A DNA stretch of 64,000 bases from the NCBI GenBank assembly GCA_964448285.1, contig CAYUWG010000009.1, positions 24,514 through 88,513 on the forward strand, written 5' to 3'. The position numbers were made by a program, and so were the translations under genes. Shown here one piece after another: positions 24,964 to 34,010 of this stretch. Every line of letters begins with the position of its first letter. Within the stretch, counting starts at the first letter, position 1. The DNA is from CAYUWG01 sp964448285. Lineage in GTDB: Bacteria; Bacteroidota; Ignavibacteria; SZUA-365. The notes beneath the pieces are model-generated. The model did no database searches and was not told the origin of the DNA. It saw nothing but the letters and a program-made list of their open reading frames with translations.

Positions 24964-27699
24964 ATGAACCGAGCGAACCGGTGGAACTGCATTTTCATTC
25001 TCATAGCCTTCCTGGAAATGCCAACTATCGTCTTCGCACAGGAGCTTCCGACATCGGATACAGCAAACCGCACGATCTCCATTCCAACCGAGTTGAAAGC
25101 TCCTCTCCCCTTCTCATTTGAACGTTTTCCCGTACTGAAAAAACCGCGAATCGGCTTGGTGCTTAGTGGAGGCGGAGCAAGAGGTCTTGCTCAAATCGGA
25201 GTACTTCGCGCATTAGAGGAAGCCGGGATCGAACCGGATCTGGTTGTTGGAACCAGTATCGGTGCGATTATCGGTGGATTATATTCATCGGGATACACTG
25301 TTGACCAACTCGAGCGTACCGTTAAAAGAATTGACTGGGACGATCTCTTGCGTCTTTCGAATCAGACAGGAAGACAGGATCTCCTTGTAGATCAAAAACC
25401 TATCGTTGATCGCGCACTGCTGACGCTTCGATTCGATGGCTTACGCATGGTTCTTCCAGAGGCTGTATCGAACGGGCAGCGCCTAACGAACCTGCTTAAC
25501 GAACTCGTTCTTGAAGGAATATATCACACAACCTCCTTCGATAATTTGGAGATACCTTTTCGCGCAGTTACAACAGATTTATACACCGGAAATCGAGTAA
25601 TCCTCGGTTCTGGGAATCTTGCAGAAGCAATGAGAGCTAGTTCAACCGTTCCCGTACTTTACTCCGCAGTCCCCATGGATAGCATGGCCTTGGTGGATGG
25701 AGGTTTGAAATCGAACATCCCTGTTGACGTTGCTCGTTCGATGAATTGCGATATCGTCATAGCTGTGAACACGACGAGCCCGCCACGTCCAAAAGAATTG
25801 ATCTCGAATCCTCTTGAAACGCTCGATCAGGTTTTCAATCTATTGATGGAACAATCGAACGTAGAGCAATTGCGCGATGCCGATGTCGTTATCACTCCGG
25901 AAATATCCGAATATCTCTCAACAGATTTTTCAGAACCGGATAGTCTCATTGCTCTTGGTTACAAAAGCGCCTTCGAACATCTCCCATCCATACAGCGATC
26001 CATTGAGGAAATTCAAAAGAATTCCATTATGCGAACCATGGGCACGCATGACGGCCTTTTCGTTATCGATTCGTTTGCCTCTTCACGTATTGCGGAAATG
26101 CCTCACTCTATGTCTCCCCTCGCTGCTTATCTTCATGCACTGGATCTGATGGAATCCGATCTTTATGAATATGTCACACTACACATTTCCGAAAATCCCA
26201 GTCGTATCCGAGTTACGGGAACACCTCGGCCACTTGTACGATCCGTATTTCTTCACGGAACCGACAAAATTTCTGAAGCCATAGCCGATTCTGTTTCACA
26301 CTTCCTCGTCGGTAGACCATACTCCTACAGCACGCTGCGGAGTGCTTGCGAATCGATATTGACTGCGATGCGACGTAATAGTTATGCATTAGCGCATATC
26401 GATACCGTGATTTACGATGCACAATCCGGCAGCGTTATCATATCTGTCGATGAGGGTCGTGTAGGTTCGATTCTAATCGAGGGAAATACGCGTACGAATT
26501 CTGTTGTCGTGCTACGGGAATTCCCAATTCAACCTGGCGATGTGTTTCGCTTAGACAATTTGAAACTTGGTATGAACAGCCTCGCAGCTACGAATCTCTT
26601 TCATCAGGTTCGTGTCGATATTGAACATGAATATCCAAATCCGATAATGGTTATTCGCGTGGAAGAACGACCATCACAACTTCTTCAACTCGGCATTCTC
26701 ATTAACGACGAAAACAACGCTCAAGCTGCTATCGAGTTGAAAGATGCGAATATCTTCGGAACGGGTTCCGAGGTCGGCGTACAATTCTTCGGTGGATTCG
26801 AAAATCGCAGGTATTCGTTACTGTATCGCACGAATCGCATTTTCTATACGAATCTTTCATTTCAGGCCAACCTTTATTATGATCTTGAGGATTTTAACCA
26901 ATACAACGAGAAGATTGGTCTTCCTATTCATGAGTTCGATCGTACAATATCTCAGAGCTATCGAAGCATAAAATATGGCGGGGTAGGAACAGCGGGATTT
27001 TATGTTCAAAAATTCGGACATGTCACAGGGCATCTCCGGGTGGAGGAACAGCAACTTCGTACCATCCAATCGCAACAGGAACTCTCCATACCGATTGCCG
27101 AGAATCATCGAATCGTGTCCATCGGATTCGGGACACTCCTTGATACACAAGATCGTTTTCCTTTTCCACGCACCGGTCAGTATTTACACGCGATGTACAC
27201 GTCAGCTCAGTCTGCCTTCGGAAGCGAAGTTGCTTTCACAAAGGTGACCGCCCGGTATGAGTTATACATCAGCGATCATTCCAAATTATTTACCATGCAT
27301 CCCCGAGTTCTTTTTGGATATGGTGACCGAACCATGCCCCGAACGGAGGAATTCAGAATCGGAGGCATGGATTCATTCTTCGGTATGCGAAAGAACGAGT
27401 TCAATGGGCGACAACTCTTCACTGGGAGCGTCGAGATCCGATATCAACTCCCAGTCTCGATTCTTTTCGATACGTATGCGGCATTCCGATACGACATTGG
27501 CCGGACATGGGAAATCCCCGAGCAGATCAAATTCTCACGGTTGCGTCATGGTATCGGTTGCACGATTTCGATCGATACGCCAATCGGTCCAGCATCATTT
27601 GCTGTAGGGAAAAGTTTTTACTTCGTTCAGAGTTCGTCAAGTGAATATATAAAGTGGGGCCCATTGACCCTTTATTTTTCCATTGGAGCACCGATATGA
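24964..27699 (+). CDS. patatin phospholipase fused to POTRA and Omp85 barrel
   Basis: 911 residues with a signal peptide (ends near VFAQ). Residues ~60-360 are a patatin-like esterase: oxyanion loop LSGGGARG, nucleophile GTSIGAIIGG (Ser about 98) and catalytic Asp in DGGLKSNIP. Residues ~420-565 hold POTRA-like repeats (GSILIEGNTRTNSVVVLREFPIQPG). From about 590 to the end is a 16-strand Omp85/surface-antigen barrel with the conserved RIGGMDSFFGMRKNEFNG. This is the architecture of PlpD/type Vd-like proteins, predicted to hold a lipolytic domain at the outer membrane. The stop abuts the convergent pepA stop with no gap. Confidence 0.88.
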   Translation: MNRANRWNCIFILIAFLEMPTIVFAQELPTSDTANRTISIPTELKAPLPFSFERFPVLKKPRIGLVLSGGGARGLAQIGVLRALEEAGIEPDLVVGTSIGAIIGGLYSSGYTVDQLERTVKRIDWDDLLRLSNQTGRQDLLVDQKPIVDRALLTLRFDGLRMVLPEAVSNGQRLTNLLNELVLEGIYHTTSFDNLEIPFRAVTTDLYTGNRVILGSGNLAEAMRASSTVPVLYSAVPMDSMALVDGGLKSNIPVDVARSMNCDIVIAVNTTSPPRPKELISNPLETLDQVFNLLMEQSNVEQLRDADVVITPEISEYLSTDFSEPDSLIALGYKSAFEHLPSIQRSIEEIQKNSIMRTMGTHDGLFVIDSFASSRIAEMPHSMSPLAAYLHALDLMESDLYEYVTLHISENPSRIRVTGTPRPLVRSVFLHGTDKISEAIADSVSHFLVGRPYSYSTLRSACESILTAMRRNSYALAHIDTVIYDAQSGSVIISVDEGRVGSILIEGNTRTNSVVVLREFPIQPGDVFRLDNLKLGMNSLAATNLFHQVRVDIEHEYPNPIMVIRVEERPSQLLQLGILINDENNAQAAIELKDANIFGTGSEVGVQFFGGFENRRYSLLYRTNRIFYTNLSFQANLYYDLEDFNQYNEKIGLPIHEFDRTISQSYRSIKYGGVGTAGFYVQKFGHVTGHLRVEEQQLRTIQSQQELSIPIAENHRIVSIGFGTLLDTQDRFPFPRTGQYLHAMYTSAQSAFGSEVAFTKVTARYELYISDHSKLFTMHPRVLFGYGDRTMPRTEEFRIGGMDSFFGMRKNEFNGRQLFTGSVEIRYQLPVSILFDTYAAFRYDIGRTWEIPEQIKFSRLRHGIGCTISIDTPIGPASFAVGKSFYFVQSSSSEYIKWGPLTLYFSIGAPI

Positions 27700-29202
27700 T
27701 CAGGTGTTCGCGGCTCTAAAAAATTCTGTCAATAGTCGCACACTGACTCCGCTCGCGCCTTTTGTTGAAAGTTCCGTCGACTCTTCAAGCATCGCTGTAC
27801 CAGCAATGTCGAGATGAACCCAGGGATAAGCCCCTACGAAGGCTTTGAGAAATGCTGCAGCCGTAATCGCACCACCCCATCGGCTTCCAACATTTTTTAG
27901 GTCGGAGACGCTCCCCTTTATCATTTTTTCATATTCCGGAAAGAGCGGTAATTCCCAAACGCGTTCCCGTGTCTTTTCGCCTGCAGCGATGAGACCGCTT
28001 TTCAGTGCCTCACCCGTTCCCATCATTCCTGTTGCATGTGAGGCCAGCGCTACGACACACGCGCCGGTCAAGGTTGCAATATCGATAATTCCATCCGGCT
28101 TATACCGTTGCGCATAGACTAAAGCATCAGCGAGAATCAGACGACCTTCTGCATCGGTGTTCAGTATTTCAACCGTCGTTCCATTCGACATAGTAATGAT
28201 ATCACCCGGACAAATAGCATTGCCGCCCGTCTTGTTATCAGTCGCTGGAATGATTCCCACGATTCGAACACCGAGTTTCAGCTTTGCCGCGACTAACATC
28301 GTTCCGAGCACGGCTGCGGCTCCCGCCATATCCATCTTCATTTCCTCCATCGAGCTTGCAGGTTTGATGGACAGACCTCCAGAGTCGAAAGTGACGCCTT
28401 TCCCGACTAATGCATACAAAGGTCCTTTCCGTTTCATCGTATTGTATTCCATCACAATGAATCGAGGCTCCATTTCACTTCCTCGATTCACTGCCAGCAG
28501 TCCTCCCATCTTATGGGCTTCGATCTCTTTCTTTCCGAGCACGATGATTTTCAGATTGAAGCGCTTTGCAATGGCTTTCGCTTCACGCGCCAATGCATCT
28601 GGGTGGATTTCATTCGACGGTGCGTTCGTAAGATCCCGCGCAAGTTCCACGCCTTCAAAGATTGAATACACAGTGTCGATTGCGGTTTTCAGCGTACCCT
28701 GAAATCCCTCATCGGATGTGACGATTTTAAGTTCTCTTATCTGCCCCTTCCGGTCATCACGATTACGGGTTATGTATTTATCGAATTTATACAACCCAAG
28801 CAATGCTCCTTCCGTCGCTGTCTCAACCATATCTTCAAAAGAAAGATGCTGTTTCTTCCCGACCTCCTGTAACGGGATGTGAATTGCGATGGACTGTGCG
28901 ACAAACTTTTTCGCTTCCCTTGCTGCGCGCGCCGCTGCACTCCTCAACGAATGCCTGTTGAATTCATTTGTGTTTCCAAGTCCGGCAAGTATGAATCGAT
29001 TTTCTCCGGCAATGAACTGAAGCACCTCCGTATCCTTGCCTACGAAGTCCCCTTTCGAGCGCAATCCCAGGACGACTGCCTTGTGTGACGGAATGATACG
29101 GTCGCAGATTTTCTTGAAGGCCGTCTCATCGTCAGGGAAGAAAACAATGTGTACATCCGCTTGGACCTTGTCAGGTGTTCCGTAGAGTCCGGTACATTTC
29201 AT
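27700..29202 (-). CDS. pepA: leucyl aminopeptidase (M17)
   Basis: 500 residues. The metal-binding and active-site segments of cytosolic M17 aminopeptidases are intact: VGKGVTFDSGGLSIKPASSMEEMKMDM, and NTDAEGRLILADAL with the catalytic Arg. These cleave N-terminal amino acids from peptides using two metal ions. The frame extends 35 codons upstream, but the ATG at 29202 has AAGGA 8 bases before it and gives the usual family length. A 157-base gap separates it from pyrD; I see no gene there. Confidence 0.94.
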   Translation of the reverse strand: MKCTGLYGTPDKVQADVHIVFFPDDETAFKKICDRIIPSHKAVVLGLRSKGDFVGKDTEVLQFIAGENRFILAGLGNTNEFNRHSLRSAAARAAREAKKFVAQSIAIHIPLQEVGKKQHLSFEDMVETATEGALLGLYKFDKYITRNRDDRKGQIRELKIVTSDEGFQGTLKTAIDTVYSIFEGVELARDLTNAPSNEIHPDALAREAKAIAKRFNLKIIVLGKKEIEAHKMGGLLAVNRGSEMEPRFIVMEYNTMKRKGPLYALVGKGVTFDSGGLSIKPASSMEEMKMDMAGAAAVLGTMLVAAKLKLGVRIVGIIPATDNKTGGNAICPGDIITMSNGTTVEILNTDAEGRLILADALVYAQRYKPDGIIDIATLTGACVVALASHATGMMGTGEALKSGLIAAGEKTRERVWELPLFPEYEKMIKGSVSDLKNVGSRWGGAITAAAFLKAFVGAYPWVHLDIAGTAMLEESTELSTKGASGVSVRLLTEFFRAANT

Positions 29203-29359
29203 ACAGTGTTCCTTTTCTCGAAGGTTATGATGGATTTTACGCTGCTTAAGAATATTGCACGGGCACACAGCGTAGAGAAGTCTAACGCAAAATCCCTTCC
29301 CGCGCAATAGTGCGGTTCATTTTGTGTGTGAACTATCGCCTTAAAAATGGGAAGTGCGG

Positions 29360-30316
29360 CTATCCACTATCATTGGTTCGAACAAGACCAGGGGCAGTAA
29401 TATCGGCAGGAAGACGAATAGCACCCACCAGTTCGGTCATATCATTCACACCTTCCCGGCTGCAATACCGTTCGATACCATCGACGATTTTGCGTGCAGA
29501 ATCAGGGTCACGAAAGTTTGCCGTCCCTACCTGAATAGCCGAAGCGCCAACGAGGAAAAATTCAATCGCATCTTCCCAATTCATAATCCCGCCTATTCCA
29601 ATGACGGGAATGGATGCAACTCGGGCAGATTCAAACACCTTCGCAAGAGCGACCGGCTTTATCGCCGGGCCTGAGAGTCCCCCGGTTATCGTGGAGAGCT
29701 TTGGCGAGCGAGTATCAATATCCACTGCCATTCCGACGAGAGTGTTGATGAGGGATACAGCGTCCGCTCCTTCGACTTCGCATGCGATGACAAACTCTGA
29801 GATGTGCGTGACGTTCGGCGTGAGCTTGATGATGAGCGGACGTTTCGTTCTCCGACGGAGTTCGCGGGTAATCTCTGCAGTCTTTTCGCACTTCGTGCCG
29901 AAGTTCAGCCCACCGTCTTTTACATTCGGACACGATACGTTTATCTCGTACCCATCGATGCCTTCCTCGTCTTCCATGCGTTCGAGAACTTCGCAGTATT
30001 CCTCGACGGAACTTGCGGCGATGTTTGCGATGATCGAAGTGTCGAGTTGACGAAGGAACGGCATTTTTTCCTGAAGAAAGGTATCGATACCGACATTCGC
30101 CAATCCGATCGAGTTGAGCATACCGCACGCTGTCTCGGCGATGCGAACCGGCGGGTTGCCTTGGCGAGGTTTCATACTTACTGATTTCGTTACGATCCCA
30201 CCAAGCCTGCTCAAATCAGTGAAACGACTGATCTCATGTCCATACCCGAATGTCCCTGAGGCGACAAGGACGCGGTTCTTCAGAGTCATCGAACCGATTT
30301 TAAGGGTTGAGTTCAT
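29360..30316 (-). CDS. pyrD: dihydroorotate dehydrogenase class 1B catalytic subunit
   Basis: 318 residues of the FMN-binding PyrDB chain, oxidising dihydroorotate to orotate. The active-site base is Cys in NVSCPNVKDGGLNFG, which marks class 1 enzymes; FMN-phosphate motifs IGIGGIMNWEDAIEF and GASAIQVGT are present. The ATG at 30316 was chosen over the longer frame because it overlaps the pyrK stop (ATGA) and opens at the conserved first strand. With PyrK it should use NAD+ as the electron acceptor. Confidence 0.95.
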   Translation of the reverse strand: MNSTLKIGSMTLKNRVLVASGTFGYGHEISRFTDLSRLGGIVTKSVSMKPRQGNPPVRIAETACGMLNSIGLANVGIDTFLQEKMPFLRQLDTSIIANIAASSVEEYCEVLERMEDEEGIDGYEINVSCPNVKDGGLNFGTKCEKTAEITRELRRRTKRPLIIKLTPNVTHISEFVIACEVEGADAVSLINTLVGMAVDIDTRSPKLSTITGGLSGPAIKPVALAKVFESARVASIPVIGIGGIMNWEDAIEFFLVGASAIQVGTANFRDPDSARKIVDGIERYCSREGVNDMTELVGAIRLPADITAPGLVRTNDSG

Positions 30317-31098
30317 ACAGGAATCGTGGTGTGCATTCGGACATCGTTCGCGTCGAAGCACGGGCCATCCGTGCAAACGAGTGCGTACTTGCGATCACCA
30401 GCAGTCCGCTCGATCGGACATCCCTGACAGATGCCGATACCGCAAGCCATTTCCGATTCGAGTGAAAGTTCGCAAGGAATGCTCCGTTGCTGAGCGAAAC
30501 GCTGTGCAGCATTCAGCATCGCATTCGGACCACAGGCAAAAATCATCGGGGTATCGTGATAGTGCGTATCGAGATGTTCAGTGAGACAGGCGATGACGGT
30601 TCCATGGTATCCATGTGAACCATCATCCGTGGCGATGTGAATGTTGGAAAGGCCTTGTGTAAAAAGTCGCGCCGCGCTTCTGACTCCAAGAAATGTCACA
30701 ACCGGGATTTCACGTTGAATGAGTGTGCGCGTAAGAAATGGAAATGGCGCGACGCCGATTCCGCCGGCGACGATAATCGCTGTTGAAAAGTGTTTTTCGT
30801 AACCGAAGGTATTCCCAAGTGGACCGAGGATTTCGATGAATTCACCGGGTCGTTTTTTCGATAAGATCGTTGTGCCCTTTCCGACGACCGCATAGAGAAT
30901 CTCGCATTCATCCTCGTGCACATTCGAAATACTGTATGGCCTCCGAAGGAGCGGGTCGTATAGCACACTTACACCGACGTTCACGAACTGTCCTGGAAGA
31001 ACCGCTTCTGCCAGTTCACGGGAGCGAAATCGCAATGCGTAGGTTTCCTCGGCAACCTTGATGTTGCTCGTAACCTGCATTCGCTGATTGAGAATCAT
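30313..31098 (-). CDS. pyrK: dihydroorotate dehydrogenase electron-transfer subunit PyrK
   Basis: 261 residues with a ferredoxin-reductase fold: FAD-binding barrel (RPYSISNVHED), the NAD-binding part GGIGVAPFPFLTRTL, and a C-terminal [2Fe-2S] site of four Cys (CGIGICQGC plus CTDGPCF). It passes electrons from PyrD to NAD+. It starts in the stop of the PorW/SprE-like gene and runs into pyrD, both by ATGA overlaps, so all three are on one transcript. Confidence 0.94.
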   Translation of the reverse strand: MILNQRMQVTSNIKVAEETYALRFRSRELAEAVLPGQFVNVGVSVLYDPLLRRPYSISNVHEDECEILYAVVGKGTTILSKKRPGEFIEILGPLGNTFGYEKHFSTAIIVAGGIGVAPFPFLTRTLIQREIPVVTFLGVRSAARLFTQGLSNIHIATDDGSHGYHGTVIACLTEHLDTHYHDTPMIFACGPNAMLNAAQRFAQQRSIPCELSLESEMACGIGICQGCPIERTAGDRKYALVCTDGPCFDANDVRMHTTIPV

Positions 31099-33506
31099 TT
31101 CTTCGGCGGCTCCGGTGGATTTCCCGGCAGGGAAATATCCTCTCCAGGATTTGGAGTCAGAGGTAAAGGATTGCTGCCGCCCGGAACGTTCGGCTGCTGC
31201 TTGCGAGGATCTTTCGGTCGATCGTTCTTTTGCCCGGGTAATCCAAGGGGAAAGTCATCATCGAGTGTAGGGTCGGTTTTTCCGCGTCGCTCTGCTTCCA
31301 ATTCAAGATCGCGGAGAGTCGGCTTTTTCTGTTCTTTCTTCGGTTCAACTTTCGGCGTCGCTACAGGAGGAGGTTCATCCTGCGGCGGTCCTTTTTCAAG
31401 TGCATCGAGGACATCTTTCGCACGCTTCGTGTATTCTGAATTCGGCCATGCCGCAACCATATGCCTGTAGATCTCGAGTGCCTTTTCCTCTTCTCCGCGA
31501 ATGGTTTCATATGTCAACGCCATTGCGAGATTCGCCCTTGCCGCCTGTGACGAATTGGGGTAGTTCGCCGCCATCGTTTGCATCGCATGAAGCCCCTCAG
31601 TCACGGATCGCGTTTCCAGTGTCGTTGCCGCACGATCGTATGCTTCGCGAGCGATTGTCAGCGTGTCTTTCGGAATCGGCAATCCACGGGATTGCATGAT
31701 GCTATGCGCATACCGAGTCGTGGGAAGTTTACGGATGAGCAGATCCTCATAATCAGATGCGAGGCTTGAATCTCCACGCATGCGTGAAATCGCGGCCATC
31801 GTATAGTATGCGTTGGCGAGAAGCGAATCCGGAAGAATGCCGTCAATAGCTAACTGATAGTAGAACATCGCTGAGTCGTAATTTCCGACGCGGTCGAACA
31901 TCACCCATCCCATTTCCATGCGCATCGCGGAGAGGACCGTGAGAATCGAATCCGATGATAGCTCTCTGAGATTGTGACGGCGATAAAGAGGGACAGTAGC
32001 GTTCGTAGCAACGGTAAGCGGTTTTCCCGAACCAACCTGGATGGGTGCAGCAACGGGCGTGGAAGAGGGCATGTTCACCCAGGGATTGATGCGACCGGTA
32101 TTTCTTCCATGCGGCCTTCTCCTCGCAAAACGCTCTGCGAAGAGTTCCTCTTCCGTCATGTCCTTCTCAGGCTTTCCTTCAGCTATTTCCTTTTTTCTAT
32201 CGAGACTGTCCACGATCGCTTGGAGTGAATCACGGCGCTCAAGTGAATCCGGCTTCAAGACAAAGAAGAGCAATGTGTCGAGATCGAACATCTTGTTTCT
32301 GATTTTCCGGTATTCACCAAGGGCTTCTGCTCGTTCGCCTCCAAGCTTTGCTGCTTTGATGCCCGGATAAGCCAGCTTCGCTGCAGAGTATTTGTCGAAT
32401 GCACGATCATAATCTTTCGCCTGGACTTCATAAAGGCGGCCTAAGGCATAGTTCGCTTCTGCTGAAGCGGGTTGATTCCGAAATGTCGTATCGACGTATT
32501 GAAATTGTTCGACTGCGCCTGCGAATTCTTCCATCGCAACGTAGAGATGCCCTATTTCAAGTTGAATGTCTCCATCGTATTCGATGAACATCGGGTTGTC
32601 GAGCATATCGACAAGCGTATTGATCGCATTGTCGATATCATTGGTCTCTCGTGAGAGACGGGCATAATTCAATTGTGCCTGGAAGAGTAGCTCGCGAGAA
32701 GGATTCAGTTCGATGATTGCAGCATAAGCACGAGCAGCGGCTTTCTTGTCTCCGATTTTTTCCAGTTCGTCCGCCAGAGCAAGCTGTAATTGTATCCTGC
32801 GGTACTTTCCGCTTTTCGATTTCAGTCCATCCGTAAAACTGGTGACGGCATCAGAACTACGATTCTGCAGCAGATACAATTCTCCGAGCGCGTAATGGGC
32901 ATCCGATACAATGTCCGGCTCTTCTTCTCTTTCTGCCCAGGCTATTGCCTCCCGAAGTGTTGACTCAGACAGATCGAAGCGCTCCATCATCATGAAGTTC
33001 TTTCCTCGCCAAAGCAAACCTTCGCCGAAGAGCGAGCCATCCGGAAATCCCTCCAAGAGTTCCTTGAACTTCCGCTCGGCACGACCATATTCGCGTTTGT
33101 AGTAATAGGAACGTCCGATCATGTACAGTGCATTGTCCACCCATTTGCTCTTTGGGTAATGCACGAGAAGTCTGGAGCACTTTTCAATCACCTTATCGAG
33201 CTTCTGTACAGCGGCTGATGAAACCCCGAACTCTTTACTCGCAAGTTTGAGCATCATTTGATCGTCTTCAGGAGGTAATCCGCCACCCGTCGTCATGATC
33301 TGCTTCCCCATACCCGCCTGCCCGCTAGTTTGTTGTTCTTCGATCTCTTCGATCGCTTCGTCGAACAGAGACTTCGCATTGTAGTAGGTGTTGAAATACC
33401 CGGTAGCGTTCTGGTAGCGAACTTCGACAAAGTCCCAAACCGCACAACCTTGAAAGAGTAAGAAGAGGAAAAGAAACGGAATGAAGTGGAAAGTGGGCTT
33501 CAACAC
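31095..33506 (-). CDS. porW: PorW/SprE-like T9SS-associated TPR lipoprotein
   Basis: 803 residues with a lipoprotein signal ending LLFQGC. Directly after it comes VRYQNATGYFNTYYNAKSLFDEAIEEIE, close to the conserved N-terminus of SprE/PorW (gliding/type IX secretion lipoproteins). About ten TPR-like helical repeats fill residues ~85-680, and the C-terminal ~110 residues are Pro/Lys-rich and probably disordered. PorW/SprE supports the T9SS motor-translocon link at the outer membrane. This matches the T9SS sorting domain on the Rieske protein in this window. It leads an operon with pyrK and pyrD behind a good promoter match. Symbol assigned by similarity of the N-terminal motif and layout. Confidence 0.72.
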   Translation of the reverse strand: MLKPTFHFIPFLFLFLLFQGCAVWDFVEVRYQNATGYFNTYYNAKSLFDEAIEEIEEQQTSGQAGMGKQIMTTGGGLPPEDDQMMLKLASKEFGVSSAAVQKLDKVIEKCSRLLVHYPKSKWVDNALYMIGRSYYYKREYGRAERKFKELLEGFPDGSLFGEGLLWRGKNFMMMERFDLSESTLREAIAWAEREEEPDIVSDAHYALGELYLLQNRSSDAVTSFTDGLKSKSGKYRRIQLQLALADELEKIGDKKAAARAYAAIIELNPSRELLFQAQLNYARLSRETNDIDNAINTLVDMLDNPMFIEYDGDIQLEIGHLYVAMEEFAGAVEQFQYVDTTFRNQPASAEANYALGRLYEVQAKDYDRAFDKYSAAKLAYPGIKAAKLGGERAEALGEYRKIRNKMFDLDTLLFFVLKPDSLERRDSLQAIVDSLDRKKEIAEGKPEKDMTEEELFAERFARRRPHGRNTGRINPWVNMPSSTPVAAPIQVGSGKPLTVATNATVPLYRRHNLRELSSDSILTVLSAMRMEMGWVMFDRVGNYDSAMFYYQLAIDGILPDSLLANAYYTMAAISRMRGDSSLASDYEDLLIRKLPTTRYAHSIMQSRGLPIPKDTLTIAREAYDRAATTLETRSVTEGLHAMQTMAANYPNSSQAARANLAMALTYETIRGEEEKALEIYRHMVAAWPNSEYTKRAKDVLDALEKGPPQDEPPPVATPKVEPKKEQKKPTLRDLELEAERRGKTDPTLDDDFPLGLPGQKNDRPKDPRKQQPNVPGGSNPLPLTPNPGEDISLPGNPPEPPKK

Positions 33507-33540
33507 GATGTCGCGGTCAGTTCGTTCATATTCTGCGCAC

Positions 33541-33571
33541 CAAAGTTAGATTCACAAGTCACACGACGCAA
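33541..33571 (-). promoter_or_regulatory. candidate TTG-N20-TAACTTTG promoter of porW-pyrK-pyrD
   Basis: On the minus strand, TTG (33571-33569), 20 bases, then TAACTTTG (33548-33541). The -7 octamer and spacing are the same as in front of the EF-G-like gene. The transcript would begin about 30 bases before the start codon at 33506. Confidence 0.5.
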
Positions 33572-33643
33572 GGCACAGATTCATACAACGCGGCAAATAT
33601 GAAGCGAGGTGAATCTCTCACTCGCAATGAACCACGGATCGCT

Positions 33644-33793
33644 TCAGTCAGCGGTCGTCTTTGCCTGGGGCTTTGGAAACACGGCGAAGAACTCTGCGCC
33701 GTCAAGGTGTTCCCAAAGCGCTTCGTCCGCTTTGTCTATGACCACTTTCTTGATGTGGAATAGCTTCTTTATGAGTCTGAGGAAAAAAATCAT
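33644..33793 (-). CDS. possible 49-residue hypothetical protein
   Basis: An ATG at 33793 preceded by AAGGTGG opens a 49-codon frame ending at a TGA (33646-33644). The peptide has a basic hydrophobic start (MIFFLRLIKKLFHIKK) and a more acidic second half (DKADEALWEHLDGAEF), a mix typical of real small proteins rather than chance frames. It occupies the only non-coding stretch above 300 bases in the window (33507-34010) and follows a second tiny frame. No family recognised. Confidence 0.4.
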   Translation of the reverse strand: MIFFLRLIKKLFHIKKVVIDKADEALWEHLDGAEFFAVFPKPQAKTTAD

Positions 33794-33809
33794 TTGCCAC
33801 CTTGAGTAA

Positions 33810-33935
33810 TCATTCCGTAAGAAAACTTTTCCAGAATCGTGCCATCAGAAATGCAAAAGTTTGCCCTTTAGATATCCTTGAGTACTCCCTTGTTTTTCTA
33901 AACGTTACTCCTTCTGACTTTTCTTCCTTGCACAT
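33810..33935 (-). CDS. possible 41-residue hypothetical protein
   Basis: ATG at 33935, TGA at 33812-33810, just 16 bases before the next tiny frame on the same strand. The peptide is basic (RKTREYSRISKGQ) with a short aromatic C-terminus (MARFWKSFLTE). No convincing ribosome binding site and no known family; it could be a remnant of a longer gene. The sequence around it is more AT-rich than the flanking genes. Confidence 0.22.
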   Translation of the reverse strand: MCKEEKSEGVTFRKTREYSRISKGQTFAFLMARFWKSFLTE

Positions 33936-34010
33936 GCGTCAAAATCCCGCCACGTCAAATCTTTCATCGGTGCCAAACCAATGACGACATTTTTCAATCG
34001 GCCGCACTGG

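Noticed and set aside
29295..29352. Possible hairpins between pyrD and pepA
   Set aside because: Short stems, no T-run on the minus strand; not convincing as a terminator.
33609..33809. 66-codon plus-strand frame
   Set aside because: It is antisense to the 49-codon minus-strand frame that has a better ribosome binding site and more protein-like sequence.
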